A DNA stretch of 64,000 bases. Origin: Prinia subflava. Lineage: Eukaryota; Chordata; Aves; Passeriformes; Cisticolidae. Made by a program: the position numbers and the translations under genes. This document shows, piece after piece, positions 24,901 to 37,524 of the stretch. The notes below the pieces were generated by a model that saw only the letters and a list, made by a program, of their open reading frames with translations, had not been told where the DNA came from and ran no database searches. The stretch covers positions 96,123,239 through 96,187,238 of the forward strand of contig NC_086248.1 in assembly GCF_021018805.1 (NCBI RefSeq), written 5' to 3'. How positions within the stretch are numbered: the stretch's first letter is position 1; each line of letters opens with the position of its first letter.

Positions 24901-27900
24901 TGGTGTAAGGCAGGATCTGGGCTTTACAGCATGTACCATGGGTGCACAACTTGCTCCTAGAAGTAAGAAACTCCATGTCCTTCACTTCTCTTCTGACCTG
25001 CCATGCAACTCATGTAAATTGCTCATCCTCCACAAAGTGCCCCAGCTGGATGTACCTCAGCTCTAACACAGGGACCAGCTGAACTCGTGATCAGCCAGAA
25101 GAGCTTTGTGAAGCTCAACCTATCATGGTGCCAAGAGGAAAAAGTGCCTTCACCTGTGTCTGTCACAGGCACCCAGAATGTAGGGTGCACCCACAGGGAC
25201 ATGCAAGGCAGCCACTGTCACACCAGGTGATCATCCAAAGTCTGACAGCTACATCCAACCATAAGGAGCACTTAAGGAAGAGGCTTCCTCAAGGACAATG
25301 TGTTGTTGCCTTCCACTGGTGAGGAGTGATACCACAAACCCAGGAGTCCTTGCACCTGGCAGTGCCCCCCCGTCAGCAAAAGAATACTGAAGAGGTGGGT
25401 GTGGAACATACACTCTTGAAAACACTGCTCCCACCTCTGAGGCTGTATTGGGGTACCACACACCAGAAACAACACCTACACGTCATTCCAGCCTGGCTGG
25501 GCCACAACACACTGATCCTCAGGATGAGTATTGGCCTCACTCCTTTAGCAAGACATGCTTCAAGACTGAGCCTCCTTCATTTACACCACTAGAGGGATGC
25601 TAAAATGGGAACTGGGAAAATGAGCTCGGAGGAGGTATTTAAGGGAATAACCCTAGGTCAGAAGTATGAGACAAAGGTTTTCAGGCTCTGCCAATTCAGC
25701 TAAACAATGCTGTGCACAGGGCCCAAGGGCTTTGACATTTTCATCTACATAATCGTCAATTTTATTAGGCTTTCAGTTGTTTTTTTCTCTTGGCAAAGGT
25801 GCATTTGTAAAAGAAGCAGAATTACAACTAAGCTGGAAAAAGCAGTGTCTCCCTGTTTCACCCAAACATGCACAAAGGACATTAAACACATGGCAGTAGC
25901 CAATAGCTGGTGGTGTTATCAATATTTTCTAACCTGTCTTCCAGCAGGTCAGGAGGAAAGAAAGAGTCTCCCTGGGGTTTCTTCAGCTGAAGTTTGATTG
26001 ATCAGCTCTAGCTGAACCAAATTGTTCCTGTAAGTGCTTCTGTAAACAAACTAATTACAAACCCCTACTAGACTGTATTTAGTTTATGCATTTAGCAGTG
26101 ACATCTGCACCAGCTAAATCGGACTGGAACAAGCAAACCAACCTCTGGCACAGTATCTAGTGGAGAAAGCGTATTAGACTTCTTTTTGTTCACAGATTTT
26201 TCTCTCTTCTCCCCAGCCCAGTGACCCTTTGTGACAAAGATTTATAGAACTAGCAGTCTAAAGGGGGTCATTGCAGGGCAAGGAAGCGTAAAATGAAAAT
26301 GCAAGAGGCCACTGGAGATGAGCTTAAAGTGAGATTCATGTTTTACAATTATCACAGTAAATTCAGGAGTTCAGAGGAGACACCACTGTGCTTTACTTCT
26401 CACTAAGCATGTCAGAGTGATTTAGAAGTGACCATTTGTCCTGCTACAAACAACAACTTAGTCTTGAAATCACCTTGATTTACTACTTGCTGCTTTAAAC
26501 ATGAGCTGCAATGATGCACCTTCCGCTCTGCACCTCTCAGTTCTCATGAGGAAACACAGCAAGGTTTGAGTATTTCAGCAAGATATTTGTAAAAACATCC
26601 CTCTGCTAGGACTGCTGAAGAGCATTCACTCGGGAAAGAAAAAGGAGAAATGAACACCAAAGAACAGAAAGTCTCTTTGCATTGATTTATTCTCCAGTTC
26701 AGGTTCTTAGGCACTGAATTATCCATCTTCCATATAAAATGATGTATTTATTACTATCTCTTTTCCAGACATCCCAGCATATATACCAAGAGCTTTTTTT
26801 TTACAGAGGACTCTCAGCCCAAGGATACCTCTAAGGGGCTGGGTACCAGCAAACCCACATTTCTCTACATTTCCTTCTCAACTCTGAGCACTAAATATGT
26901 GGGTCTCTCAACTCGTTTCATAGACATGTCCAAGGACTCCAAATGTTAAACGTGTATGTGAGGCATAAGAAGACCACGTGCACTCCACACTAGTGCAAAA
27001 GTAGCTTGTGGACTGGAGATTAAACCAGTGCTGCTGCATTACTGCTGCTTCTTTTTCTGTTCTCCTGAGGACTCTAAAGGTGTTTGTATTTATTTTGGGA
27101 AGAATCCAAACAAGTTTCATTCACTTGTTCTACAAAGCTACAATAGCTGAGTCAGTCTTTAAAAGCATGTCTTTTTTTAGTGTTTATCCTTCATATGTAC
27201 TTATTCATTTACCATAAATAGGAATGGATCACTTTTTGTTTACTTGAAGATATGAACATTCCTATTTTCCAGAACTGTCTGAAAGAGAAATTTCCCAGGC
27301 ATAATCTCCTGGAGCACACTAATAGGCACTAGTGGCTTCAACCTTGAAGCAACTCTGCTTTAACTGTAAAACTATATGCAAAGTTAATTAGTTGTTGTTG
27401 GTTTTTTTTACAGAGAAGCAACAATCCACCACTGGCCTGATTTATCCCACTGCTGGAACTGCCTCCACCAAAAGAACAGCCACAATTAAGCAAAAAGTGC
27501 AATTTTCAGGAAGTTTTTGCCTAGGATTACACCAGTAGAAAGGTCTCCAGAGCTGGGTCCTCTGTAGGTAGGACCCTCACATAATGGCAGAGCAGATCAG
27601 GACAAGCCTAACTCTAGGAGCATTAATGGATCAGTCACCTAAGTGAATTTAGACACTTATGCTCCCTTCTTTACTCAATGGCAGGTTGAGGCACCCTTCA
27701 ATTAAAGTTTAGCTGGCAGAAGGATTATCAGGCATGTATAAGCTTTGAAACAGACCTGGCATGAAGGAAGAGCAGCTGCTGATATTGATGCCCTACGGAG
27801 AGGCTCCCCTGGTGTTTGATTAGAGCAGTCCAACATTCCAATTCATGAATTACACTCAAGAACAGTTTATCCCCCCATGCAGATATGATCTAATCACATC

Positions 27901-30900
27901 AGTTCCCTCTGAGATTCCCAGTGGAGCTTTTAATGCTTTTGGACACATTAGATCATGGAGTCAGCTTGACAATTCTGCTTGAGGGGATTTGTCAAAGCCA
28001 TTAGAGTGCAGACTAGATGCCTGCACTGAAGGATGTGGTATCACCTGCCTGAGCCTGCACTGGCTAGCTGGGACCTCAGAGGTAGATGGAAGTGCCCTGC
28101 TATAAAGTGAGCTAATCTAACAGAGGCAAACCTCAAGCCAACAGCTTTACACAAAGCTTAATCCAAATCCTTAAGATTCAAAACATTTTTATTCATTCCC
28201 TTCTCATTCATTTTCAGCGCTGCGTGATGTGTTGAATTTGGGAAAGCCAAAGAAAACAATACCCTTAGGAAGGCTGTACCCTCAGGATTTCCAAACCAAT
28301 CAAAGCCAGGAAAAATGGCAAAAGAGATGCAAACCCAATCACAAAGCTGAACTGTGGGCCCAAGGTTACTCAGAAGAAAGGATGTTCAAGGGTCTGCAGA
28401 CGGTTTGGGCCTTCAGAAGCAAAGAGGGGACTTGAAAACACTCAGTCACCACTTTGAAAACCTGACAATGCTTTGTCAGTCAAAGCATTCTTTGAAACAG
28501 TAACACTGCCTAAAACTCAAGGAGGTGAGATTTTCCATGCTCAATGGGATGCCACTGGAAACGGTATCAAAGAGAAGCTGATCATTCAAACGCTGGCCTC
28601 CAAAACCTTTCCAAACTCTGGTTCAGAAAAGCTTCACAGCAGCAACCTTGGGAGGAGGGGATTCTATCAATTACTAGGATAAGGCTGGGAGCAGAATCAC
28701 ATTTTTCTATTCAGTTTGTTCTGTGGCACAGTTTGGTCCAGCCCAGCAAGCAGCAAGATGAATGTGTTCTCCTGGGAGAGAAGAGCAGAGCTGCTGGGCA
28801 ACAAATCTCACCCACAGAACCACTGACAGACCTGTATGCAGACAGGGCCTGCAAGCCCATCCATCTTAACCCTAAAAACAGACAAGGGAAGCTGTGAATT
28901 CCCAATCCCATTCGGTGTCCAGAGCCACCAACGCTACCGTGGGGAGGAAACACGTGGTCTCCATCACTTCTCCAGCTGCCCATGGCAGGGTGGTGAGGGC
29001 AGCTCTCTGAGCACTTGGAGCTCAGGCACGGCTCTTCCCAGGCACCTGAGGGAATGGGGCAGGATATTCTGAACTAACTGCACAGCAGAACAACACACAC
29101 ACACACATACACGCCTGTGGACTCTAACCAACAAACTGCTCTCTCCAGCAGCAAACATATGGCAAAATCAGGAATAGAGCTGGGAACAAAACCACATTTT
29201 CAGCTCATATGCTTTTTCCAGGAGTCACAAATCACCCAGCTCCAGTTATCATGTCCAGCACTTAAGCAACAGTTGGCTTTTCACAGTTTATGTAATGTTT
29301 ATTATACGAGCATCTTTCCTCCATCTCTTAAGAGAGCTTCAGAACAAAACCCAATTTGTTTCTTGATTAGCATAGGGACTGTCTGCCTTTGGGACTCAGA
29401 TGTGTTTCACGGGAAAGGGAATGTGAGCACTTGAGGAAGGTGTCTAATAGCTCTTTCATTTTGCCTTTCCCAGTAACAGAAGCCCAGAGCAGACCCTCAC
29501 ATTTGTGTCTCGCCTGGGTGGCTGCATCCTCAGTGGAGCCAAATATCCCAACCCTTGCAAACAGGCCATGGCTGAGACAAGGGCTCCCCATCCACAGCAG
29601 TGCTGACCATGCTGGGACACATTCCCATTTCCCTACCGCCCACTGAGCTGCAAAAGGAACTCAATACCTACAGCTTTACAGTGCCCTGGGAGAAACCATC
29701 CCAGAAAGTTTTATTTTGAGCCAGCCTGTTGCTACATTTTTATTTCATTACAGCCCACTTGAAATATCCCGAGTCTGTTTTTACACTGATGATAATAAGA
29801 CTTTGCATTTGTGCTACCAACAAACATCCTACCATCCCTTTGGGAGGCTGTGAGGGAGGGCACAGAGTTAAGCAGGAAAATCCATACTGGAGTAAGGATG
29901 GGGATGCTGGATCTCCCCATTCCCTCTGCCTCACACATTCCTGAATCATCTGATTTCCAAAAGAAATTAAAATCCTCTTCTTTAAAATCTTCTTGGGAAA
30001 TGTGATCAGTACAGTTTTAGCTTGGATTTCTCTGGAAAGGGGGTTCACGTAACCACACTGGTTGCCAACCTCTCTCCCAAGTAACCTTCAAACCTGCTAA
30101 GTGATTTTAGACAAATCTGAGAGGATTTACAGCCTCACAGATGGTCCTTACATTCCTGCACTTTTTGGAAACCAGCAATTGAGCAGAGACCTTCAAGCTG
30201 ACATCTTCAGAGAGGGAGAACACTGTTTATACTCTGCTCAACAGCACAAACATGTTTACATGTGTATATACGTGTAACACTCAGACATAAATACACATTT
30301 AATGACAGAGTGACCAGCACATGCACAGCTCTGGGTCAGCTATTTCCTGCTCCTTTCTTCCCCTTTAAATCTAAAAACTATGTCTCTTTCTATTTCAAAT
30401 ACAAGAATTTTCTTTTTCTGAAACTAGAATAAAATATACTTCGCCTTTTCCCTGCATTGCTCAGTTATTTATATTTTTTATTTTATCTTATTTGATGAAA
30501 ACCTGCTTCCTATCAAACTTTCCAGACCCTTTTGCCTGTAATAGATGGCTTTGTCACCTCCACCACTGGGTGCAGTGTGGCAGCTAAGTGCCACTGGATA
30601 TGGTGTGTGAAGTTGTTATAATAAATAGCTTCAAATCTGGTCTGGATCAGAGAAATAACCCTGAAGCAAAGAAAATTCAATTACTCCTTTCTAGTTTCGG
30701 GAAGATCAAATCATAAGGCATTTGAGGACAACCTCTCTTCTGCTTGGATCCCTGGCATTAAGAAAAAACACAACAGGAGAGCACAATGAGACAGAAACAG
30801 CACTGTTACTCTGGAATAAGACTTGGGAATAGTGATGCTTCTCCACAGAAAACTAGTGATGCTCAAATATGAGCAATGGACACCACTGAACAACACTGAA

Positions 30901-31311
30901 TGGACAACATGAACCCCATGAATGGACACCCATTGCGTGAGCAGGCCTATGAGCAAATAGAGATGTGTGGATTCTGGTGGTCTTTACATTTCCCTTGTGT
31001 GCTCTAGCACATTTTTGGGGAACAAAATGAACCAAATTTCCACAGAAATGTCAGGCCCTTTCTCTCTTCAAAGCCACACAAAAATGCTGTTGAAAAAGCA
31101 AGATTTTTTTTGCATGTGATGATGGATGTTTGTCCAAAAGAAGAGTATTGAGCCTGCCAAACTACTTTTGAAAGGGCACCATATCTGTTGCATGTTTCAA
31201 CTTCTTTCCCATGGAAAGCAGAGTTACAGAGAAGAGGAAGGGTAAACACCAAGATCTCTTATGCTACTTTGGAGTAGAGGTGCAAGCAATGCACAAATTA
31301 AAACCTGGAAA
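21912..31311. other. Intergenic, no gene seen
   Basis: 9.4 kb with short chance open frames only (the longest is 143 codons at 24005-24436, without domain features). No CR1 was recognised, which makes it the longest repeat-poor block in the window. Confidence 0.5.
29093..29107. repeat. Short (AC)n microsatellite
   Basis: About seven AC units followed by an imperfect ATACACG, the longest dinucleotide repeat I noticed. Confidence 0.85.
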
Positions 31312-31510
31312 GAGCCTTCACAGCAACTTCCCCAGCCTCTGTTAAAAATGGTAATTGTTAGTGGAAATACCACAGCAAGTTATTTCTTCTGGGTTTTTTA
31401 TCTCGTTCAAACTCATGTTTTGTATCCAATGTTTCAAAGACAGGTGGATCATTCCTGTACAATGTGAAAAACAATGATTTTTCTAAAGCTTAATTGGGAC
31501 AAAACTGCAT
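31312..31510 (+). repeat. Inverted repeat, left arm
   Basis: About 200 bp that reappear, reverse-complemented, at 32878-33074. The match is about 85% by eye. It includes two perfect blocks of about 31 bp, one beginning GCCTTCACAGCAACTTCCCC and one beginning CTCATGTTTTGTATCCAATG. Not CR1, and not a family I recognise. Confidence 0.92.
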
Positions 31511-32877
31511 GACACTTCCTGAGGCACATCTCAGTCAATCAGGACTTGGACAGGTTCACATTCAGAAGGTAAGGCAGGCTTCTGCCAAATACTGAGATCA
31601 TTACATGCCTAAAATACCCCAAGGACTGCCTCCAAAAGACACCCAAAATCAGCAGGAAGTGTTTCCCTGATTTTGATAATATTTTACTCAAAAAAACCCT
31701 TGTATGTGTACATGACAAAGTAATCCACCAGCACTTGCCAACTAAAATGAATTATGTTAAACTCAGACACCTTTGGGTTACTACAGTTCCCTTAAGAAAG
31801 AAAACCCACAGTGCTGAACCTGTCAAACAATTAAAACCCCCAGCATGTCCCATTTCACAAGAAGACTGAAGCTGTACTGCAATTCCGTTCTCCCAGAGGT
31901 TAACAAGGAAAGGCAAGTGTGCTGGTTTTGCTGATCTGTACCTCTGCTGAGATAATCCCAGGTGCACCATCCTTCCCTCAGGACACAGGGCCAGATGTGT
32001 GGAGGACAAGGATGGGCAAGCCTGACAACGTGTTAGGAGACACACCAGGTCTGCAGGGGAAACATTGGCTGCTATTTATGTCATACTATTGCAACCCAAA
32101 GCTGCTTTGTGCAACAAAGAACCAGACCCTGTGAAACACCAGTGAAACTGAATCCAGCAGGGAACTCAGTGGCAATCCAGGCAAAGGAGTTTGGAAAAGG
32201 GAATACAGTAGTGTAAGAAAATTTCCAGTGATTTCCATTAATTTCCTTGGACTCTGGCTGTCTGAAGACAGCCCTTGGTTTTCCCTGAATGCAAGATATG
32301 GCAGTAAGATCTTGCAATATGCTTGGGATCAGCTCACTGTGCTTAACGAGATGGGCAAAACCTCACAGCACCACAGGTGACACCTGTGGGCTCCCACCAG
32401 CTTTACACAGGGTTAAACACTGACTTGGCCAGTGGGGTTCTTAGGGGCAGTCAGGGAGCTAATCAGGAATAAATAAATCAGTTTTAAATAACAGCCTTGG
32501 TCCAGACTGAGCAAGAGTACACCTATTCTTACACTAGCCACTCTATTTTCTTGATGCTCGGTCTGGGCCTAGAGAAGAAACTTTAAAGAGCATATATAAA
32601 TGTGGATCATTAGATGTCTGGCACGCCTTTAAAGGTCAGTCATCCTACAGATCTTTCTTAAAAACCTGTGCAGTAAAAATTCACTCTTTTCAGCATTTGA
32701 AGTCTGTTGAAAGTATTTTTCTAATCTTTTGATGCAGTCCTTAGGTTCCACCTAGTGGCTTTCAACAGTCATGAACAGCAGACTAGACAGGCATTTTATT
32801 GCCTAAGTGCTTAATTCTCATATGTGTGTGGGTCTAGCTGCAGAAAGAATCACAGGGTCTTCATTAGATGTGGTTCT
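31511..32877. other. Spacer between the inverted repeat arms
   Basis: 1.37 kb of AT-rich DNA between the two arms. It has no open frame that looks coding and no transposase-like motif. If the arms are terminal repeats of a transposon, its gene has been erased or was never there. Confidence 0.5.
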
Positions 32878-33074
32878 ACAGTTTTGACCTAATCAATCCT
32901 TAGAAAAATCATTGCTCTTCATATTTCACAGGATGATCCACTTGTCTTTGAAACATTGGATACAAAACATGAGCTAGAACGAGGTTTTAAAAATTGGAAG
33001 AAATAACCTGCTGTGGTATTTCCACTAAATTATCATTCATAACAGAGGCTGGGGAAGTTGCTGTGAAGGCTTCG
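32878..33074 (-). repeat. Inverted repeat, right arm
   Basis: Reverse complement of 31312-31510, with small indels. The similarity stops within a few bases on both sides of the arms. Either two insertions of one unknown repeat in opposite directions, or the terminal arms of a 1.76-kb element or inverted duplication. Confidence 0.92.
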
Positions 33075-34469
33075 TCGACTCCCTGCACAGCCAGCTGAGG
33101 AACAGGCACCTCTACACCAAGACTCAGATGACTTTTGGTAAAGGTTTACCTTCAGGTGAGGTGAATTACATCCCAGAAGTGTCTCATTTCCTCCTTTTCA
33201 TTACAAAGAGAAGCCAAGGGGCTTCCTGATAGCGTGGTACCACCACCACACCTCCTGAATCCCACCCAGGCTGTCTGACTAAGAAACACTCTGCAACACA
33301 GACCCTGAGGGGCAGCCCACCTTGCAGGGAGCTCTCAGCAGGCAGCAAAAGGCATCTGGAAGCAGGGCAATCACAACAGTTACAGATTTGCACCTAAGTT
33401 TAAAAGCCCAATAGTGGCAGGTAGCCATGTTATCACAGAAAACTTATTTCAACTGTTCAGCTCTCAAATACATCTTACCCTGCTGCTCAGCTGTGTTAGG
33501 CTGATGAAGGTAGGCTTGTCTTACAGCATAAAAAGTGCAAGACAGTTCTGTTCCTGCCTGCTTGAAGGTTATAAAACAATCGTTGCTTGTACTTCAGTTC
33601 CCTAAGGCATTAGCAGAACACTCACTACAGACATTTTAGCCCTCTTTGGAAGAGCTGTAGTCCCTCTAAAGAGTCACTATCTTCAAAGGAAAGGGGTAAA
33701 AAGCATCCAAAGAAATGTGAAACTTCATGAATTTATCAGCTGCCACATTAGAGGTCAAAAGCAGATATTTCAAAGTAATTTTTAGTGTCTTACATAAACA
33801 ACAAGACAGAGTTCACCAGAACTGTTCTAGTTTGTCCACAGAGATCACAGCCATTTAAAGAGAAGGTGAAATAAAACCAAAGGAAAAAAAAAAAAAAGGA
33901 GGAAGTTGACCTAGTTCATGATTTGTGGAGTGTGCGATGGATGGAAGGTCTTTAGCTCCTTAATGCAGCTTTTTTCTGCCTATTCTCATTTCAAGGAGCT
34001 TTACTTTTGGTCACACGCTGCTTGAGGCTTGCACCCAGCAAATCATGTCTGCTTTTCTGGAACGTGACTCGGGCGTGCGGCAGAGCTGCTCGGATTTATT
34101 ACTCACTGCGGTGTCTCTCCGCTTCCTCTGCACGGCTCACCTTCTCACCTTCACCTACGCATGTGACAGACTGGTTCTTTTATGCATGGAAAAGGAGAAA
34201 ATCCTCAAATGCCTTCAAATTTCCTTGCTCTGAAAAAATCAAGAGGTGAAAGCTCCACACTGCCTGTCTTGCTGTTGGGTTCATACCCCAGTCAAACGAG
34301 ACGTGTGGTTTATCTGCGAGAGTTAAACCAGTTTTTGTGCAACAGTGATTTCACAAAAGCTGAGGAGAATTACAACACTGAGCTATCATCCACTCAACGT
34401 GACTCTCTCCCCACTGCGCACAAAACCAGGTGTTGTGCAGCCTTACCTCCCAAAACCCTGACCCAGGCA
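33075..34469. other. Intergenic shoulder of the CpG island
   Basis: AT-rich at first, with GC and CpG rising from about 34.0 kb toward the island. Open frames that begin near 34.0-34.2 kb have no recognisable protein features. Confidence 0.5.
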
Positions 34470-35200
34470 GCGGCTGCTCCCTCTGTCACAGCGCGGGGGA
34501 CGCCCAGGAGAACCGGGAATCACTCCTGGGAGCAATCCTGCCCTCTGCCAGCGGAACTCTCCTCTCCAAGGCACTCCCACCCTCGATCCGCGGCAGGTGC
34601 GCCCGCCCCTCACAGACGGGAAGGGCCCCCCATCACCCTCAGGCAACGCCGCGGGGCTGGGCCGGGAGATGGATTCCCTCCGCCGCCAAGGGCAGCTTTT
34701 CCCGTGGAGCACCTCCAGAGGCCCAGCTCGGCCCCGGGAGTGCCGCAGGTGGGGCGCCCACAGACGGCTCCGGGGGGCTCCCGGGCCCGCCCGGGGCGCT
34801 GAGGCGGGCACAGCCCGGGCCGAGGGCAGGAGCCCCGCGGCAGCGCCGGGGAGGCCGCGCCGCGCAGGGACAGGAGCCGTCGGCAGGGCCAGAACTGATA
34901 GGTGGCTCCATAGCTCAGTGGTTAGAGCACTGGTCTTGTAAACCAGGGGTCGCGAGTTCGATCCTCGCTGGGGCCTCCCGAGCTTTTCCTGCTTTTTTTT
35001 ATTGCTGTTTTTATTGTTGTTTCTCCCCTGGCCAGGCCGGGGGTCCGGGAAGAGCGGGCGGCGGGGCTCGCTCCCTTTTGCATCCCGGCCCGGCGCCTCC
35101 AGAGGGCGGCGGTGGGAGACGAACGGAGCAGCGAGCTGACGCCATGGGCTCGGTGCCTCCGGGGCAGGAGCGCAAGGGCGGTCCCGGCTCCGCTTCCCAA
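34470..35200. promoter_or_regulatory. CpG island around the tRNA-Thr gene
   Basis: About 700 bp of GC- and CpG-rich DNA standing out from AT-rich surroundings on both sides. The tRNA gene is inside it. Long open frames cross it on both strands, including straight through the tRNA, as expected from GC-rich sequence, and none resembles a known protein. It may be a Pol II promoter, for example of a non-coding RNA, or an unmethylated zone maintained by the tRNA gene. Confidence 0.7.
34904..34976 (+). tRNA. tRNA-Thr (anticodon TGT)
   Basis: A 73-nt cloverleaf. The acceptor stem GGCTCCA pairs with TGGGGCC (one G-T pair). The D arm contains the A box TAGCTCAGTGG. The anticodon stem CTGGT/ACCAG holds loop CTTGTAA with TGT at 34937-34939. 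The T arm GCGAG-TTCGATC-CTCGC carries the B box. The discriminator base is T, CCA is not encoded, and there is no intron. Runs of T at about 34983 and 34993 can end Pol III transcription. It decodes ACA threonine codons. It differs at only a few T- and D-loop positions from the human gene as I recall it, and a tRNA-Thr(TGT) also lies near HHIPL2 and TAF1A in human. Confidence 0.97.
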
Positions 35201-35433
35201 ATAAATCAATTCCCTGGATCTGAAGGTCCGAGTTGTTACAGAGCCGCTTCCACCGCGGGGGATCTGGAGTCTCAGGATGGTTCCAGCCCGTGGCTCAGCT
35301 CTTACACCGGGTTTTGGGGGTTTGCTTGGCTTCTGGTGCTTTGATTGTGTTGGTGTTTCAGATTTGCTGGACATTTCCAGCCCTTACTGGACCCTGTGGA
35401 AGCTGCAGGTGACACAAACCTTGAAAATATATT

Positions 35434-35855
35434 CATAGATTAACTGGAGCTGGAAGGGACTTTAAAGATCATCCGGTTTCAACCCCGTGCCGTGGGCAGG
35501 GACACCTTTCACCAGACCAGGTTGCTCAGACCACCCGCCTTTGAACACTTCCAGGGATGGGACATCCACAACTTCTCTGGGCAACCTGTGCCAGGGCCTC
35601 ACCACCCTCACGGTGAAGAATTTCTTCCTAATATCTAATCTAAACCTCCCCTCTGTCAGTTTGAAGCCGTTCCCCCTTGTCCTGTCACTACCTGCCCTTG
35701 TAAAAATTCCATCTCCAGCTTTCTTGTGGGCCTCCTTCAGGGACTAGAAGGCTGCTATAAGATTTCCCTGGAGCCTTCTTTTTTCTAGGCTGAACAACCC
35801 CAGTTCTCTCATAGGAGACGTGTTCCAGCCCTCAGAGCATCTTAGTGGTCCTCCT
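35434..35855 (-). mobile_element. CR1 LINE 3' fragment
   Basis: Reverse-oriented CR1 with CTGGAAGGGACTTTAAAGAT at its 3' terminus, then GTGGGCAGGGACACCTTTCA, AACACTTCCAGGGATGGGAC, TTCTTCCTAATATCTAATCT, CCCCCTTGTCCTGTCACTAC and CTAGGCTGAACAACCCCAG. It sits between the CpG island and the 3' end of the HHIPL2 pseudogene. Confidence 0.92.
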
Positions 35856-36264
35856 TCAAAAAATAAAATCTAATTTCATTGTCTGAAAGATAACTACTCT
35901 TGAAACATACTTTTTCCTGCATTTCAGCTAGAAAAAAAAAAGGTAGAGTAACTGACATGTCTATTTGTTATTCTTCAATAGAAGATTCAAGTCCTGAAAT
36001 TTAGAGGCACTTGGATTTATTAGACAGTCATACACAGCTAAATCTTACCAGAGAATGTCCATCACAGGCTCTCATAACCACTTATGTCAGAAAAGGACAT
36101 ACAGCAGGATTTGGAAGCTGGTGCTGTTAAAGTTTAATATGTTTAATAGAACATTTGTAGAGACTGCTAACACTGCCATTAATAAGGGCACTCCTGGGAG
36201 CACTCCATAAGTCAGCCAAAACCTCTTTTGTTTGGTCGCTATTCAACACTTTTGTTTCACCATT
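35856..36264. other. Gap between CR1 and the HHIPL2 last exon
   Basis: AT-rich DNA that would have been 3' UTR and downstream flank of HHIPL2. A minus-strand poly(A) signal was not clearly assigned. Confidence 0.45.
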
Positions 36265-36660
36265 TTATAGGCTACTTGCATTTTCTGGGACATCACTGAG
36301 CTTCAAAAGCTGCTTCTTCCTCCTCTTGTCCACTTTTCCCTTAGCTAGTGCTGCTTTCTTTGGATGAACCTCCTTGGTTCTGGCTAGGTGGGAGCTCTTC
36401 TTTTTTGGCAAGGGTGGTGCTGGTGGTGCAGTTCTGGAGTTGTGTCCAATCTTCTTTCCCTTGGGAAGTTTAACCTCAGCTTTGACTCTCTGTCTCTCTT
36501 TACCAGGTAGAACTATTTTTGCTGTTGCTGCTTTTATTTTGGTGGATGGGGTCTTTTTTGCTTTCTTAGAAGAAACTCTTGGAGTAACTGCAGTGAGGGT
36601 AGAAGATTTTTTTTGGAGGCATGGTTGTTGAAGGTTCGTTTAGCAGCTTAAGGACAGTCT
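36265..36660 (-). pseudogene. HHIPL2: HHIPL2 last exon, frameshifted basic tail
   Basis: After acceptor CCTCAG|AGACTG the expected frame reads KTVLKLLNEPSTTMPPKK (human KTVLDLLKEQ), then runs into a stop at a TAA shortly after a run of eight A (plus-strand T at 36607-36614). Removing one base from that run would connect to a frame that is open for over 100 codons, rich in Lys, Arg, Ser and Pro like the human tail, ending in TAA at 36267-36265. The long open frame beyond the shift suggests the lesion is young or a homopolymer sequencing error. Confidence 0.85.
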
Positions 36661-37441
36661 CTGAGGAAAGTAATTAACATGGTTCAGCATTCCTACTTTG
36701 AGGCAAAAGGCTAATTCAGAGATATGACTGACAGAAACACTAGAGCTATAGTCAAGAAAAACAGCTAAAATCGTGAAAGAAGAAATGCACACTATAAACC
36801 TCTCTTCTTCCATCAAAAGGCCCTTGTTTTTCTTGGAAATAAAGTTATTGATTTTAGAAATTATAAATGTGTATTTAAGGAAAATTACTTCAAGACAGAA
36901 TATGATGAAACCTTGCACATTTCTCTAGCAGACTTAACTGTTCATAATATGGTAATATCTGGAAATCCCAGACAAAATAATATCAACTTGCTAAATGCCT
37001 ATTTCTACTCAAGATGTAACTCCTGCCCCAGCTGCATGGGACTTTAAGACAGAATGCAGCTTGGAAAAAGGAAGATTGACTCCACCCAGATGTACAGAGA
37101 AGGAATTATTTGGTTCAAGGAACTTGTCTCAGAGCCAGAGGACAAGCCCTCAGAATTTCCCAGACCTCATCCAATGCCTGAATCAGAGTCATCAGTTTCC
37201 TTTCTATGTCCATTTACACTATTCCTTAGGAAAACTTAGGAAAAAAAAAAATCAGGGATTGGGGTTAAGCAAAGGCACAGTATCAAATAGACAGCAGAAG
37301 CACACATGAAATGTGATAACCAAACTTCAGGATTGCTCCTGCTCAGTGCTTTAGTTGTTGAGACTGCTGAAGGTTTCAATCACATGCCTATAAGTTTATG
37401 TGTGTTTTGCTTCTCATTAAAATCAAAGCCTGACAACTTAC

Positions 37442-37524
37442 TTGCACATGGGACAAATGGTATCCGCTTGCTCTTTGTTTTCACTGGAACAGGCTCATAT
37501 TTACACTTCCCTGGTGGAGCTCTC
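37442..37524 (-). pseudogene. HHIPL2: HHIPL2 penultimate exon ([10 protein letters not shown])
   Basis: 83 nt, encoding [20 protein letters not shown] then RIPFVPCA, almost identical to human [24 protein letters not shown]. The acceptor is TCCAAG|GAGAGC, the donor is GCAA|GTAAGT, and it ends in phase 1, in step with the last exon. Confidence 0.9.

Noticed and set aside
34430..35344. 304-codon open frame on the plus strand
   Set aside because: It runs straight through the tRNA gene and a CpG island; composition is GC-driven (Pro, Gly, Ala, Arg) and no domain is recognisable.
35487..35747. Open frame resembling repeated protein pieces also seen at 56167-56457 and 63194-63463
   Set aside because: These are untranslated CR1 3' sequences read as protein.
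36374..36631. 85-codon plus-strand open frame
   Set aside because: It is the antisense of the Lys-rich HHIPL2 tail, which explains its Phe/Leu-rich content.
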